39,182 bases of DNA from Candidatus Darwinimomas equi (GCA_018066045.1 JAGHSD010000051.1:1-39182); one strand, 5' to 3'; shown: positions 1-8,702, numbered from the stretch's first letter. The notes: generated from the letters alone by a model not told the origin. Numbers and translations are program-made.

Positions 1-17
1 ATTACCTTGTATATAAA

Positions 18-851
18 TTATATCCTGTTTGATAAATCCGCGAACTGTTCAAGCGAAAGAGCTTCTCCTCTGATGTTTTCATCTATGTTCATTTCACGGA
101 GCGCTCTTGCAATATCTTCTTTATCAATATTCAGATCCTCTGCGTGATTCAGACAGTTCTGAAGCGTTTTCCTTCTTTGGTTAAATGCAGCGCGTATTAT
201 CCGAAACATCTGTTTTTCATTTTTAACATTCACAGGTGTTTTCTCATGAAGTTTAAGTCTTATTACCGCACTTCCGACATTCGGCCTTGGCATAAAACAA
301 TTCTGCGGAACATTTGCGGCAATGTACGGTTCGGCATAATACTGAACCGCAAGCGATAATGCTCCGTAGTCTTTCGTTCCGGCTTTTGCTTTCATGCGGT
401 CAGCTACTTCTTTCTGTACCATTACAGTGATTGAATCGAGCGCAATACGCGATTCTAAAAGTCCCATTATAATCGGTGTCGTAATATAATACGGCAGATT
501 TGCAACCACTTTATTCACTCCGAGCGATGCAATATCCGTTTTCATTACATCCCTGTTAATGATTTCAACATTATCATACTGTTCCAGGTTTTCATTCAAA
601 ATAGGAATAAGATTTTCATCTATTTCTATTGCTACCACTCTTTTTGCATTTTCCGCAAGAGCCTGTGTCATAGTTCCTATTCCGGGTCCTATCTCCAGTA
701 CGGTGTCATCCGGACCTATCTCTGCTGCATCAATGATCTTATTGAGCACATGTGCATCTATCAGAAAGTTCTGTCCGAATCTTTTCTGAAAAACAAATTT
801 ATTATTCTGTATTACTTCTATTGTTTTTTTCGGATCAACTAAGTCTGGCAT
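18..851 (-). CDS. rsmA: 16S rRNA dimethyladenosine transferase RsmA/KsgA
   Basis: This enzyme uses S-adenosylmethionine to dimethylate two adjacent adenosines in the 3' terminal hairpin of 16S rRNA, a late step of small-subunit assembly. The 277-residue protein has the usual family length. It shows FGQNFL near residue 25, the SAM-binding EIGPGIG at 53-59, and the catalytic NLPYY motif at 118-122. A longer reading from 890 exists, but the ATG at 851 is preceded by AAGGAAGG about five bases upstream and matches where the family normally starts. It overlaps the end of tatD by 17 nt and is the last gene of the metG-tatD-rsmA group. In Bacillus the nuclease gene rnmV usually sits between tatD and ksgA; it is missing here. 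Confidence 0.96.
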   Translation of the reverse strand: MPDLVDPKKTIEVIQNNKFVFQKRFGQNFLIDAHVLNKIIDAAEIGPDDTVLEIGPGIGTMTQALAENAKRVVAIEIDENLIPILNENLEQYDNVEIINRDVMKTDIASLGVNKVVANLPYYITTPIIMGLLESRIALDSITVMVQKEVADRMKAKAGTKDYGALSLAVQYYAEPYIAANVPQNCFMPRPNVGSAVIRLKLHEKTPVNVKNEKQMFRIIRAAFNQRRKTLQNCLNHAEDLNIDKEDIARALREMNIDENIRGEALSLEQFADLSNRI

Positions 852-1602
852 AAACCTTCCTTGCATTTTCTGCTGTAATTTTAATAACATCCTCCGGAGA
901 ATACCCTTTTATTGCTCCTATTTCAGCTGCCACATACATCAGATTCCTTGAATCGTTCCGTTCTCCCCTGTGTGGAGCCGGTGCCAGATAAGGGCAGTCG
1001 GTTTCCAGAACTATCCTGTCTATCGGAAGATAATCCACTACCTCTTTCACAGTCTTTGCATTCTTATATGTAACAACTCCGCCTATTCCGAAATGGAAGC
1101 CTAACTTCATGTATTCCTTCGCCAGTTCAATTCCATATGAGTAACAGTGAACCACACCGCCGAATCTTCCGGCATCCTCAGCTTTTACGATATCCAGCGT
1201 GTCCTGTGCCGCATCTCTTGAATGAATGCATATCGGCAGCTCCGCTTCATGTGCCAGCTTTATCTGCTTTACAAACCACTCTTTCTGTATCTGACGCGGG
1301 TTGACATCCCAATGATAGTCAAGTCCGATTTCTCCGATTGCCACGACTTTGGGATTCCGTGAAAGTTTCAGAAAGTTCTGCATATCCTCATCCGTCAGTT
1401 CGGCGACTTCATCGGGATGAACTCCGAGAGCGGCATAGATATTTGCATATTTCCCTGAAAAATCAAGTGCCGTAAGGGCGGACCCTTTGGTAGCTCCGAC
1501 ATTTACGGCAATGATATTTTTTTTATTAAGTTCTTCGATGAGCTGCTCCAGATCTTCATCAAAAGCAGCATCATCGTAATGTGAATGTGTATCAATAAGC
1601 AT
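835..1602 (-). CDS. tatD: TatD family metal-dependent DNase
   Basis: This is a TIM-barrel hydrolase of the TatD (YabD/YcfH) family, which are metal-dependent deoxyribonucleases. The first metal-binding pair is visible as DTHSH at the N-terminus. Further ligands are seen in GEIGLDYH (around residue 92), the CIHSRDA stretch, VVHCYS, and ETDCPYL near residue 200. The length of 255 residues is typical. The ATG at 1602 shares its A with the TAA stop of metG (TAATG), so translation is probably coupled. A TTG six bases further upstream is possible but less likely. The position next to metG and rsmA matches the conserved Firmicutes order metS-yabD-ksgA. The physiological substrate cannot be read from the sequence. 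Confidence 0.95.
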   Translation of the reverse strand: MLIDTHSHYDDAAFDEDLEQLIEELNKKNIIAVNVGATKGSALTALDFSGKYANIYAALGVHPDEVAELTDEDMQNFLKLSRNPKVVAIGEIGLDYHWDVNPRQIQKEWFVKQIKLAHEAELPICIHSRDAAQDTLDIVKAEDAGRFGGVVHCYSYGIELAKEYMKLGFHFGIGGVVTYKNAKTVKEVVDYLPIDRIVLETDCPYLAPAPHRGERNDSRNLMYVAAEIGAIKGYSPEDVIKITAENARKVYARLS

Positions 1603-3668
1603 TAACAAATCTCGCTTCCGGCTTTAAGTGCTTTTTCAGGAGTCATCAGTACAACATGTCCCTCATCATCCTCTGCACAGAGCAGCATGCCTTCTGACAT
1701 GCATCCTGCTATCTCGCGCGGTGCCAGATTTACAAGTACCATGACATGCTTGCCTACCATTTCTTCCGGCTTATAGTACTGCTTGATTCCGCTGAGGATA
1801 GTACGTACCTGTGATCCCACTCTGACTTGCGACTTAAGAAGCTTCTTTGACTTCGGAACTTCCTCGCATGCTTCGATTACTCCTACCTGAAGCTGCATTT
1901 TCGCAAAATCATCATATGAGATAATATCTTTAGGCTCGATATCAATATAATTCTGTTCCTCTTTCTTCTCTTCTTCTGCCGGAACGCCTGCAGCTGCTCT
2001 CTGTGCTGCCTGAAGCTTTTCAACTTCCGCAAAGATTTCTTCCGGTTTAAGTCTTGCAAAAAGGATTTCCGGTTTTTCAGTTACTTTATTGCCTGATCTA
2101 TAATTTCCCCACTTGACCATCTGTTCAAGATCAAGTTTCTCCGTATTGATCTCTTTAAGAATCTTATCCGATGTATCCGGCATAAAGCTGTAAAGCAGAG
2201 ATGCTCCGATGGTAATTGCCTCGCACAGATTGTAAAGAACTGTCTGAAGTCTTTCGCGGTTTGCTCCGTCCTTTGCAAGCTCCCACGGACATGTTTCATC
2301 AATATACTTATTGCTTCTGCGGAAAATCGACCATACTTCCGTGATGGCATCGGCAACTCTGAGTTCATTCATCTTTGCATTGCATTTTTCTACTGCCATA
2401 AGAACAGTATTCTTCAGATCTTCATCTGCCTCTCTCTGTCCCGGGCCTCCGTCGTCCTCGGCATCGGTTACTACACCGTCGAAGTACTTATTGGACATCG
2501 CTATTGTTCTGGATACAAGGTTTCCGAGAATATTTGCAAGATCCGAATTAAATCTTTCGATCATCAGATCCCAGCTGATAACGCCATCATTATCAAACGG
2601 CATCTCATGAAGTACGAAATAACGTACCGCATCAACGCCGAACATATTTACAAGGTCATCTGCATAAAGCACATTACCCTTGGATTTGCTCATCTTTCCG
2701 TCTCCCTGAAGCAGCCACGGATGTCCGAATACCTGTTTCGGAAGCGGAATATCGAGTGACATAAGGAAAATCGGCCAGTATATCGTATGGAATCTTATGA
2801 TATCTTTACCGATGAGATGAAGATCTGCCGGCCAGTACTTATCCCACAGTTCTTTTCCTCTCCCGGCGTTGCCCGGCTTGCATGTGAGACTGTCAGCATA
2901 TGCTGCGCTCTCTTCATCCGGTTCACCGTCGGCATTGTATCCAAGTCCGGTAATGTAGTTTGACAGTGCGTCCAGCCATACATAAACCACATGATTCGGA
3001 TCAAAATCAACCTGAATTCCCCACTTGAATGATGTACGTGATACGCAGAGATCCTGGAGTCCCGGAAGAAGGAAATTGTTCATCATCTCATTCTTTCTCG
3101 AAACAGGCTGAATAAACTCCGGATGTGTATTGATATGCTCAATAAGACGATCTGCATATTTGCTCATTCTGAAGAAATATGCCTCTTCCTTTGCCGGCTT
3201 AACGGGTCTTCCGCAGTCCGGGCATTTTCCGTCTACAAGCTGTGATTCCGTAAAGAAAGACTCACAGGGTGTGCAATAAAGGCCCTCATAATATCCTTTA
3301 TAGATATCCCCTTTATCGTACATTTTCTTGAACATCTTCCTGATCTGTTTTTCATGCTGAGGATCAGTGGTACGGATAAACTTGTCATAGGATGTATTCA
3401 TCATATCCCAGATATCCTTAATCTGACCTGCTACGTCATCAACAAACTCCTTCGGAGTCTTTCCTGCAGCCATGGCCTTTTCTTCGATCTTCTGACCGTG
3501 CTCATCCGTTCCTGTCATGAACCTGACATCATAGCCCTGTTCTCTTCTGAATCTGGCTATTGCGTCAGCAAGAACGATCTCATATGTATTTCCGATATGA
3601 GGTTTGCCTGATGTATATGCTATTGCCGTTGTAATATAATATGGTTTGCCTTTGCAACTGTCACACAT
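1602..3668 (-). CDS. metG: methionyl-tRNA synthetase with C-terminal tRNA-binding domain
   Basis: This class I synthetase charges tRNA-Met with methionine in the cytosol. The protein has 688 residues. It carries the HIG signature at 24-26 and KMSKS at 325-329. A zinc knuckle is formed by cysteines 132, 135, 149 and 152. An anticodon-binding helical region follows. A C-terminal EMAP/Trbp111-type tRNA-binding domain starts near 585, after an Ala/Glu-rich linker, and normally promotes dimerisation. The start is well supported: AAGGAG lies eight bases before the ATG. A 16-nt gap separates it from the upstream lipoprotein gene, and its stop overlaps the tatD start. I see no T-box leader, so regulation probably comes from the promoter at 4306-4334. 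The N-terminal CDSC is a small extra. Confidence 0.97.
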   Translation of the reverse strand: MCDSCKGKPYYITTAIAYTSGKPHIGNTYEIVLADAIARFRREQGYDVRFMTGTDEHGQKIEEKAMAAGKTPKEFVDDVAGQIKDIWDMMNTSYDKFIRTTDPQHEKQIRKMFKKMYDKGDIYKGYYEGLYCTPCESFFTESQLVDGKCPDCGRPVKPAKEEAYFFRMSKYADRLIEHINTHPEFIQPVSRKNEMMNNFLLPGLQDLCVSRTSFKWGIQVDFDPNHVVYVWLDALSNYITGLGYNADGEPDEESAAYADSLTCKPGNAGRGKELWDKYWPADLHLIGKDIIRFHTIYWPIFLMSLDIPLPKQVFGHPWLLQGDGKMSKSKGNVLYADDLVNMFGVDAVRYFVLHEMPFDNDGVISWDLMIERFNSDLANILGNLVSRTIAMSNKYFDGVVTDAEDDGGPGQREADEDLKNTVLMAVEKCNAKMNELRVADAITEVWSIFRRSNKYIDETCPWELAKDGANRERLQTVLYNLCEAITIGASLLYSFMPDTSDKILKEINTEKLDLEQMVKWGNYRSGNKVTEKPEILFARLKPEEIFAEVEKLQAAQRAAAGVPAEEEKKEEQNYIDIEPKDIISYDDFAKMQLQVGVIEACEEVPKSKKLLKSQVRVGSQVRTILSGIKQYYKPEEMVGKHVMVLVNLAPREIAGCMSEGMLLCAEDDEGHVVLMTPEKALKAGSEIC

Positions 3669-3684
3669 TTCTCTATCTCCTTAA

Positions 3685-4275
3685 TTATTGCTCTCCCGGG
3701 CCGCCTGAAGAAACATTTGCATCAAAATCTTCTGCTCCGCCCTCGTAGGTATTATCAATATTCTTATAATCAGCGTTATAGCCTGATTTCATAACTGTAT
3801 CACCGTCAATCTGAAGTTCCCACTGATCCGGGAATTCAAAGTTTTCGGTAAATGTATTTATAATAGCCATTGCCTCCAGCGGCGTAAGCCTTGAAACGCC
3901 CGAAAAAGACATCACATGATTAACGGGGTCGAACACAGTAAGCTCCGCACCATCGGGAAGAACCTTATACTCTATCATTTTCTTGGTAAGTTCTTCATCA
4001 TCAATCGAGGGAACATCGTCCATCTTCTGCTCAAGTCCCTGTCCGTCTTCGGCCGGAACATATATCATAACATTTTCTGCTGCAGGTGCATTCGGATCCG
4101 GAACCTTATCGGCCGCACCGCCTGTCTCCTGTGTATTCATATAATCCTGAAGAGCTTCTTCAAGTGCTTCGTTTTTCTCATCGTATTCCGACTCATGCTT
4201 TGAACATCCTGCAGCAGCCATCATGATAGCGGCTGTCATCACAAGCATGACTGCCATGCATAAAATCTTTTTCAT
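3685..4275 (-). CDS. predicted lipoprotein, possible GerMN-like domain
   Basis: The 196-residue product begins with a positively charged N-terminus, a hydrophobic stretch and the lipobox AAGC with Cys24, so it should be a lipid-anchored extracytoplasmic protein. Residues about 28-70 are acidic and probably form a linker. Residues about 68-170 follow the pattern of GerMN-type modules: an IYVPAEDG-like start, a central VLPDGAEL element, and a final INTFTENF...ELQIDG strand-helix-strand. The C-terminus is low complexity. The GerMN resemblance is my pattern reading and needs a profile search. The gene has its own strong promoter and an AAGGAG ribosome-binding site ten bases before the ATG. It is the first gene of the lipoprotein-metG-tatD-rsmA unit. 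Function is unknown. Confidence 0.8.
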   Translation of the reverse strand: MKKILCMAVMLVMTAAIMMAAAGCSKHESEYDEKNEALEEALQDYMNTQETGGAADKVPDPNAPAAENVMIYVPAEDGQGLEQKMDDVPSIDDEELTKKMIEYKVLPDGAELTVFDPVNHVMSFSGVSRLTPLEAMAIINTFTENFEFPDQWELQIDGDTVMKSGYNADYKNIDNTYEGGAEDFDANVSSGGPGEQ

Positions 4276-4305
4276 TTTACCGTATCTCCTTTTTAAGCTT
4301 TATAC

Positions 4306-4334
4306 ATTATAGTTTATTCCCGATTAGCTGTCTA
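4306..4334 (-). promoter_or_regulatory. sigma-A promoter for lipoprotein-metG-tatD-rsmA
   Basis: On the minus strand there is TAGACA (4329-4334, 5 of 6 to consensus), a 17-nt spacer and a perfect TATAAT (4306-4311). The -35 box lies over the stop codon region of the upstream hydrolase gene. The start of transcription should fall near 4299, about 24 nt before the lipoprotein ATG. This gives the distal operon its own supply of transcript independent of the gmk promoter. Confidence 0.8.
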
Positions 4335-4965
4335 TTAAGATATCATTATGTTTCTTTTCATATCCTAAATCAGTATATCCGCCATGTCCCGGCAGTACCT
4401 GAACTTCATCATCGGGTATGGTGAAAAGTCTGTCCTTTAACGAACTGACTATATCTCTGTAGCTGCCTGTTTCCAGATCTGTTCTTCCGTATGACCTTCT
4501 GAACAGTGTGTCTCCCGAGAAAATTACTTTCCCGTCTTCAATGTAATAGCATACGCTTCCTGCCGAATGCCCCGGGGTGTGTATGATTTTCCATTTAAAT
4601 CCTGCAAGATTCAGAACATCTCCGTGCTTAACCGGTGAATATTCCGTAACCGCCCTGCTCCCCAGATTCGGGATTCTCAGACCTGCCGCCGGATTTGCCA
4701 GAAGCCACGCTTCATCCCTGTGTGCATATACCGGAATATCATATCTGTCCTTCAGCGCATTCACCGCCATAATATGATCAAAATGTCCGTGCGTCAGCAG
4801 TATGGCTGCCGGTTTCAGACCGTTCCTCTCAAGCCTGTCGACGATCTTTTCCGGACTGTCTGCCGGATCTATGACAACACATTCTCCTGTTTTGTCATTG
4901 CTGACTATATAAGTGTTTGTCTCTATCGGCCCCAGGACCATACGATCTATATTTAATCCGTACAT
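4324..4965 (-). CDS. MBL-fold metallo-hydrolase (glyoxalase II-like)
   Basis: This is a 213-residue single-domain metallo-beta-lactamase-fold hydrolase. The metal-binding motif THGHFDH has ligands His59, His61, Asp63 and His64. It is followed by HTPGHSAGS, the FSGDTLF aspartate region and a final LPGHG, all typical of the YcbL/glyoxalase II-like group that hydrolyses thioesters such as S-lactoylglutathione. The extra C-terminal glutathione-binding domain of true GloB is missing, so the natural substrate is unknown. The gene starts inside the end of rsmI (13-nt overlap) and belongs to the same operon. The next promoter begins inside its last codons. Confidence 0.88.
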   Translation of the reverse strand: MYGLNIDRMVLGPIETNTYIVSNDKTGECVVIDPADSPEKIVDRLERNGLKPAAILLTHGHFDHIMAVNALKDRYDIPVYAHRDEAWLLANPAAGLRIPNLGSRAVTEYSPVKHGDVLNLAGFKWKIIHTPGHSAGSVCYYIEDGKVIFSGDTLFRRSYGRTDLETGSYRDIVSSLKDRLFTIPDDEVQVLPGHGGYTDLGYEKKHNDILIDS

Positions 4966-5798
4966 TCCCTGTATACCTCTCTCTTTCCTATTCCGCGTTC
5001 TGCCGCAACTTTCTTCATGGCATCCTTCTTATCCATTCCCTCGTTTACATATCTTTCAACATGCTCCCGGATCGAAATATCACTCCATTCGCTGCGTTTC
5101 TGCTCCAGTATTTTCAGAGGGTCCTCTCCCTCTACAACTATTACAAATTCTCCCCGCGGTTCACTTAACGAATACTTTTCAAGCAGTTCGCCAAGCGTAG
5201 ATCTGTTTACTTCCTCATGAACCTTGGTCAGTTCACGGACCGCGCTTGCCCTTCGTGTTTCTCCGAAGGTCTTCACTAAAATTTCCAGTGTCCTGACAAG
5301 CCTGTGCGGTGCCTCATAGAAAATGATGGTGCGGGTCTCGTTTTTAAGCGCTTCCAGCCTCGCTTCGCGTTCCTTTTTATTTTTGTCATTCGGCAGGAAT
5401 CCCTCAAAAACAAATCTTCCGGTCGGCAGTCCGCTGATTGCCAGCGCGCTTACTGCCGCACATGGACCCGGAACTACAGTAACCTCTATTCCTGACTCCA
5501 TTGACATCCTTACAAGATCTTCCCCCGGGTCTGAAATCGCCGGCATGCCCGCATCGGTAACAAGCGCAACATTCATCCCGGACTGCATTTTCCCTATAAG
5601 CTCTTCTGCCTTTTCAATACGGTTGTACTCATGATAACTTGTCATCGGAACCCTGATATCGAAATGATTGAGGAGTTTTATGGTGTTCCTCGTATCTTCC
5701 GCCGCAATCAGATCCGCTGTCTTAAGAATCTCAACAGCGCGCGGACTCATATCATTCAGATTTCCTATCGGTGTCGCCACCAGAAACAATTTACCCAT
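4953..5798 (-). CDS. rsmI: 16S rRNA (cytidine-1402-2'-O)-methyltransferase RsmI
   Basis: RsmI methylates the 2'-OH of C1402 in the decoding centre of 16S rRNA using SAM. The 281-residue protein has the tetrapyrrole-methylase fold with ATPIGNLNDMSPRA at the N-terminus, the AEDTRNT motif near residue 35, a SDPG loop, and the VPGPCA motif that helps bind SAM. Family length is normal. Its ATG overlaps the stop of the trmN6-like gene by 8 nt (ATGGGTAA). This pairing is the same as yabB-yabC in the Bacillus cluster. The small yazA gene (GIY-YIG) that often lies between them is absent. Confidence 0.96.
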   Translation of the reverse strand: MGKLFLVATPIGNLNDMSPRAVEILKTADLIAAEDTRNTIKLLNHFDIRVPMTSYHEYNRIEKAEELIGKMQSGMNVALVTDAGMPAISDPGEDLVRMSMESGIEVTVVPGPCAAVSALAISGLPTGRFVFEGFLPNDKNKKEREARLEALKNETRTIIFYEAPHRLVRTLEILVKTFGETRRASAVRELTKVHEEVNRSTLGELLEKYSLSEPRGEFVIVVEGEDPLKILEQKRSEWSDISIREHVERYVNEGMDKKDAMKKVAAERGIGKREVYRECTD

Positions 5799-6507
5799 AA
5801 TACAATTGCTTTACTTCTTCTGTATATTCTCCCTGAGACTTGTATACGATGAGCGGACGTTCTATTTTCAGAAAAGGATTTCCGTCTTTCGCCGCCTCAA
5901 TAAGTATCATGTTTGCCTCTTTATCCTCAAACGGATAAACGAATCTCATTCTCTTCGGCTCCAGCCTGTATTTTCTCATTGATGTAATCACATCAGCCAT
6001 CCTGTACGGGCGGTGAACCATATAATATCTGCCTCCGCTTTTCAGCATCCTGGCGCCTTCTCTCAGAACATCATCCAGAGTACATGCTATCTCGTGTCTT
6101 GATATTGCCATGGATCTGTTATCGTTCTGCAGGCCGTGTCTGTCATTCATATACGGAGGATTGCATGTAACCACATCGGCGCTCTGCCCTTCAATGACTT
6201 TATCCGATTGGTTAACATCACAGCAGATTATCTTTACTCTTTCGTCAAGTCCGTTCAGAGTCACGCTCCTTGCGGCCATTTCCGCCATGTCCTCCTGAAT
6301 CTCCAGGCCATAATGCATCCGACCCGCTCCCTTGCCGGTCATAAGAATCGGTATCACTCCTGTTCCCGTGCCGATATCGACAAGTACTTCTCCCTGCCTG
6401 ACTCTTGCAAATCCGGTCAGCAGAACGGCATCCATCCCGAAGCAGAACTTATCAGGATTCTGTATTATTTTTAGGCCGTCTCTTTCTAAATCGTCTATAC
6501 GCTCCAT
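5791..6507 (-). CDS. SAM-dependent methyltransferase, TrmN6/YabB family
   Basis: This is a Rossmann-fold methyltransferase with DIGTGTG at 44-50 (SAM binding) and the amino-methyltransferase motif NPPY at 116-119. These and the opening IIQNPDKFCFG resemble the family that makes N6-methyladenosine in tRNA(Val) (TrmN6) and Bacillus YabB. The product has 238 residues when started at the ATG at 6507; a GTG at 6522 would add five residues. I prefer 6507 because the family begins with an ERxDDL-like sequence. The start lies inside ricT in a different frame, giving a 56-nt overlap. It precedes rsmI, as in Bacillus. The exact RNA target is inferred from family membership. Confidence 0.88.
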   Translation of the reverse strand: MERIDDLERDGLKIIQNPDKFCFGMDAVLLTGFARVRQGEVLVDIGTGTGVIPILMTGKGAGRMHYGLEIQEDMAEMAARSVTLNGLDERVKIICCDVNQSDKVIEGQSADVVTCNPPYMNDRHGLQNDNRSMAISRHEIACTLDDVLREGARMLKSGGRYYMVHRPYRMADVITSMRKYRLEPKRMRFVYPFEDKEANMILIEAAKDGNPFLKIERPLIVYKSQGEYTEEVKQLYYG

Positions 6508-7912
6508 TGTGCTTTTTCTCACCGTTTTCGCTGTGCTCCTGCGGTTTTACATCCTGATTGCCGGATCTGTTATGATCTCCGTCTCTGTTTTGATTTCCTT
6601 CTTTGTTCTGATTCCGGTTATTTGTCTGTGCCTTGTTATCCTGGCCCTGATTGTTTTCCTGTCCCTGCTGACCCTGATGTCTGGGATGATGATGTCTGTG
6701 TCTGTGCGGTCTGTGCCCGTTATTATCACCCTCTGCTTTTTCGGATCCTTCACCGTTATCAGACTGTTCTTCTTTGCCTGACGCATTTCCGGAATTCTCC
6801 GTTCCGTTCTCCGGATCATTCGTCTTCGCCTCTCCTTCTCCCAAAGGTTTTCGATGATGATGACGGCGTCTTCTGTTCTTCTTTACCTCGGCAGTTTTTT
6901 CCGTATCGTCGGAAGACTCTTTTGTTTCCTGCTCGAATACATCGTCGATTTCAGCTATTTCCAGTACCTTTAACTCAGAATCGTTCTCTTCTTCGGCTTC
7001 TTTAATAAGCTCATCTACCGTTTCGTCGATCTCATCCGCGTATTTCTCAGCAGGTATTTCTTCTGCCTTTTCCTTCTCGGATGTCTTATTCTTACGCCTC
7101 GGAGTGAACTTAAGATCAGATGCAGCAAATTCCTCCATCTCCCTGTTGCCCTGCTCATCCGTAAAGAGAACCCTCACACGCTCTCTGAGAACATTTACAC
7201 TCTCTGCTATTCCCTCTCTTCCGTCAGCAGTAACAACTTTGCCGCCGTCCTTGGGAAGTCTGGTATTAAGATCCTCATATGTGTCCGCCTCATTCTTCAG
7301 ACAGCACATAAGTCTTCCGCACACTCCGCTGATCTTCTGCGGATTCAGGGAAAGGTTCTGCTCCTTTGCCATACGGATAGAAACCGGAACAAAATCCGAC
7401 AGATAGCTTGCGCAGCACAGAGGACGACCGCATCCGCCGAGTCCTCCCATCAGTTTTGTTTCGTCTCTTACGCCAACCTGACGCAGCTCGATACGAATCT
7501 TGAATATCGCAGCCAGATCCTTGACCAGCTCACGGAAATCCACTCTGCCGTCAGCTGTGAAGTAGAACAGTATCTTGGCATTGTCAAACGTATACTCCGC
7601 CGAAATCAGCTTCATATCCAGTCCGCGTTCTTTTATCTTCTCTCTGCAGATATTGAAAGCATCCTTCTCTTTCTCGCGGTTGCTTCTCACTCTTTCGGCA
7701 TCGTCAGCTGTTGCCATACGGCGTACGATCTTAAGCGGCTGAACTATCTCCTCATCCTCAACCTGACGGTTTCCGATCATGATAGTTCCGAATTCCGTTC
7801 CTCGTGCCGTATCAACAATAACATTATCACCCGGGTTAAGTGTCAGCTCACCCGGATCAAAATAATAAATCTTTCCTACTTCTCTAAACCTTACACCTAC
7901 TACTGTTGTCAT
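6452..7912 (-). CDS. ricT: RicT/YaaT-type PSP1-domain protein with long low-complexity tail
   Basis: Bacillus RicT (YaaT) is part of the RicAFT (Y) complex, which carries Fe-S clusters, guides RNase Y mRNA processing and affects sporulation and competence. Residues 1-270 match the PSP1 family. The cysteines expected for cluster binding are all present at 161, 166, 167, 198, 203 and 204 in GCGRPLCC and CGRLMCC contexts. Residues about 271-486 are unusual: an acidic Glu/Asp-rich stretch (278-345), an Arg/His cluster (347-354), then a Gly/Asn/Gln/His/Arg-rich region ending in a basic patch. The gene follows holB with an 8-nt gap, the conserved neighbourhood. Its last 56 nt overlap the next gene. 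The core assignment is secure; the tail's role is unknown. Confidence 0.93.
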   Translation of the reverse strand: MTTVVGVRFREVGKIYYFDPGELTLNPGDNVIVDTARGTEFGTIMIGNRQVEDEEIVQPLKIVRRMATADDAERVRSNREKEKDAFNICREKIKERGLDMKLISAEYTFDNAKILFYFTADGRVDFRELVKDLAAIFKIRIELRQVGVRDETKLMGGLGGCGRPLCCASYLSDFVPVSIRMAKEQNLSLNPQKISGVCGRLMCCLKNEADTYEDLNTRLPKDGGKVVTADGREGIAESVNVLRERVRVLFTDEQGNREMEEFAASDLKFTPRRKNKTSEKEKAEEIPAEKYADEIDETVDELIKEAEEENDSELKVLEIAEIDDVFEQETKESSDDTEKTAEVKKNRRRRHHHRKPLGEGEAKTNDPENGTENSGNASGKEEQSDNGEGSEKAEGDNNGHRPHRHRHHHPRHQGQQGQENNQGQDNKAQTNNRNQNKEGNQNRDGDHNRSGNQDVKPQEHSENGEKKHNGAYRRFRKRRPKNNTES

Positions 7913-7920
7913 ATTCAGTA

Positions 7921-8691
7921 TTAAATCTCCATTAACATCATTTCTATTGTCAGTTCAGAATTAACGTTGAACTTAAGTCTCTTTTCAGCCTTGTCTGTCA
8001 GCTCCAGTGCTCTGTATGCTCTTGTCATGTCAAATGCTGACGACCCGCTGCGGTTTACCATCTGATCGTGTATCCATCCACGGATGTAATCCATGAATTT
8101 TCCTGCTTCATCCGCTCCTCCTGCCAGAACAGCCGATGCGATATCCGCTGCATCCGTCGCATCCATGTGTTCCCTTCCGGAAGAAACATCGAAGCTTATA
8201 TACTCCGAAAGATCCGGACCGGTATATTCATATCCGTTATCTTTCTTATCACACTTAAGACATATACATCTGCTTCTTATCGTATCTAAAAGCATCTCCT
8301 GGTTCTTGGTCATCAGTATGATGCATCCGTATTCCGGCGGCTCCTCCACCGTCTTGAGCAGCGCGTTCTGGGCACCCGGAGGCATGAGTTCCGCATCATC
8401 CATGATGTACAGTTTCCATCCTCCCTCAAAAGGACGTATACCCATGGTATCGCATACCTGTTCGCGCACTTCTCTGACCGATATCGTAAGAGGCTTCTCA
8501 TGCTCGACCCATATGACATCCGGATGAGTTCCCGCTTCCGTCTGTGCCTTTGAATGTTCATCTTTATTCATAAGCGCACTGATGAATTCTCCGGCAGCCT
8601 CACGGCGCAGTTCGGAAGTTTCGCCTTCTATTATGTATGCATGCGACCACTTAGACCGCAAGGCAGCATTTTTCAGATATTCCTTGATCAT
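7921..8691 (-). CDS. holB: DNA polymerase III delta-prime subunit, reduced form
   Basis: The product resembles the clamp-loader subunit delta', which helps open and load the sliding clamp during replication. Seen motifs are the SHAYIIEG start, the YIMDDAELMPPGAQNALLKT segment corresponding to the Walker B and sensor region, VEEPPEYGC, and TIRSRC (the conserved SRC motif). It has 256 residues, shorter than the roughly 320-340 usual for Firmicutes. The P-loop position reads GETSELRRE and has no GKT. The four-cysteine zinc knuckle normally following it is absent. Many delta' proteins do not hydrolyse ATP, so this can still be functional. The context, upstream of ricT, supports the call. Confidence 0.88.
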   Translation of the reverse strand: MIKEYLKNAALRSKWSHAYIIEGETSELRREAAGEFISALMNKDEHSKAQTEAGTHPDVIWVEHEKPLTISVREVREQVCDTMGIRPFEGGWKLYIMDDAELMPPGAQNALLKTVEEPPEYGCIILMTKNQEMLLDTIRSRCICLKCDKKDNGYEYTGPDLSEYISFDVSSGREHMDATDAADIASAVLAGGADEAGKFMDYIRGWIHDQMVNRSGSSAFDMTRAYRALELTDKAEKRLKFNVNSELTIEMMLMEI

Positions 8692-8702
8692 ACACCATGC
8701 TC

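Noticed and set aside
3669-3684. T-box or riboswitch before metG
   Set aside because: The gap to the lipoprotein gene is only 16 nt, and the leader at 4276-4300 is too short for a T-box.
6332-6781. Hydrophobic plus-strand ORF opposite the ricT tail
   Set aside because: The low-complexity His/Asn/Gln codons of ricT read in reverse as Val/Leu/Ser-rich; this is a composition artefact rather than a membrane protein.
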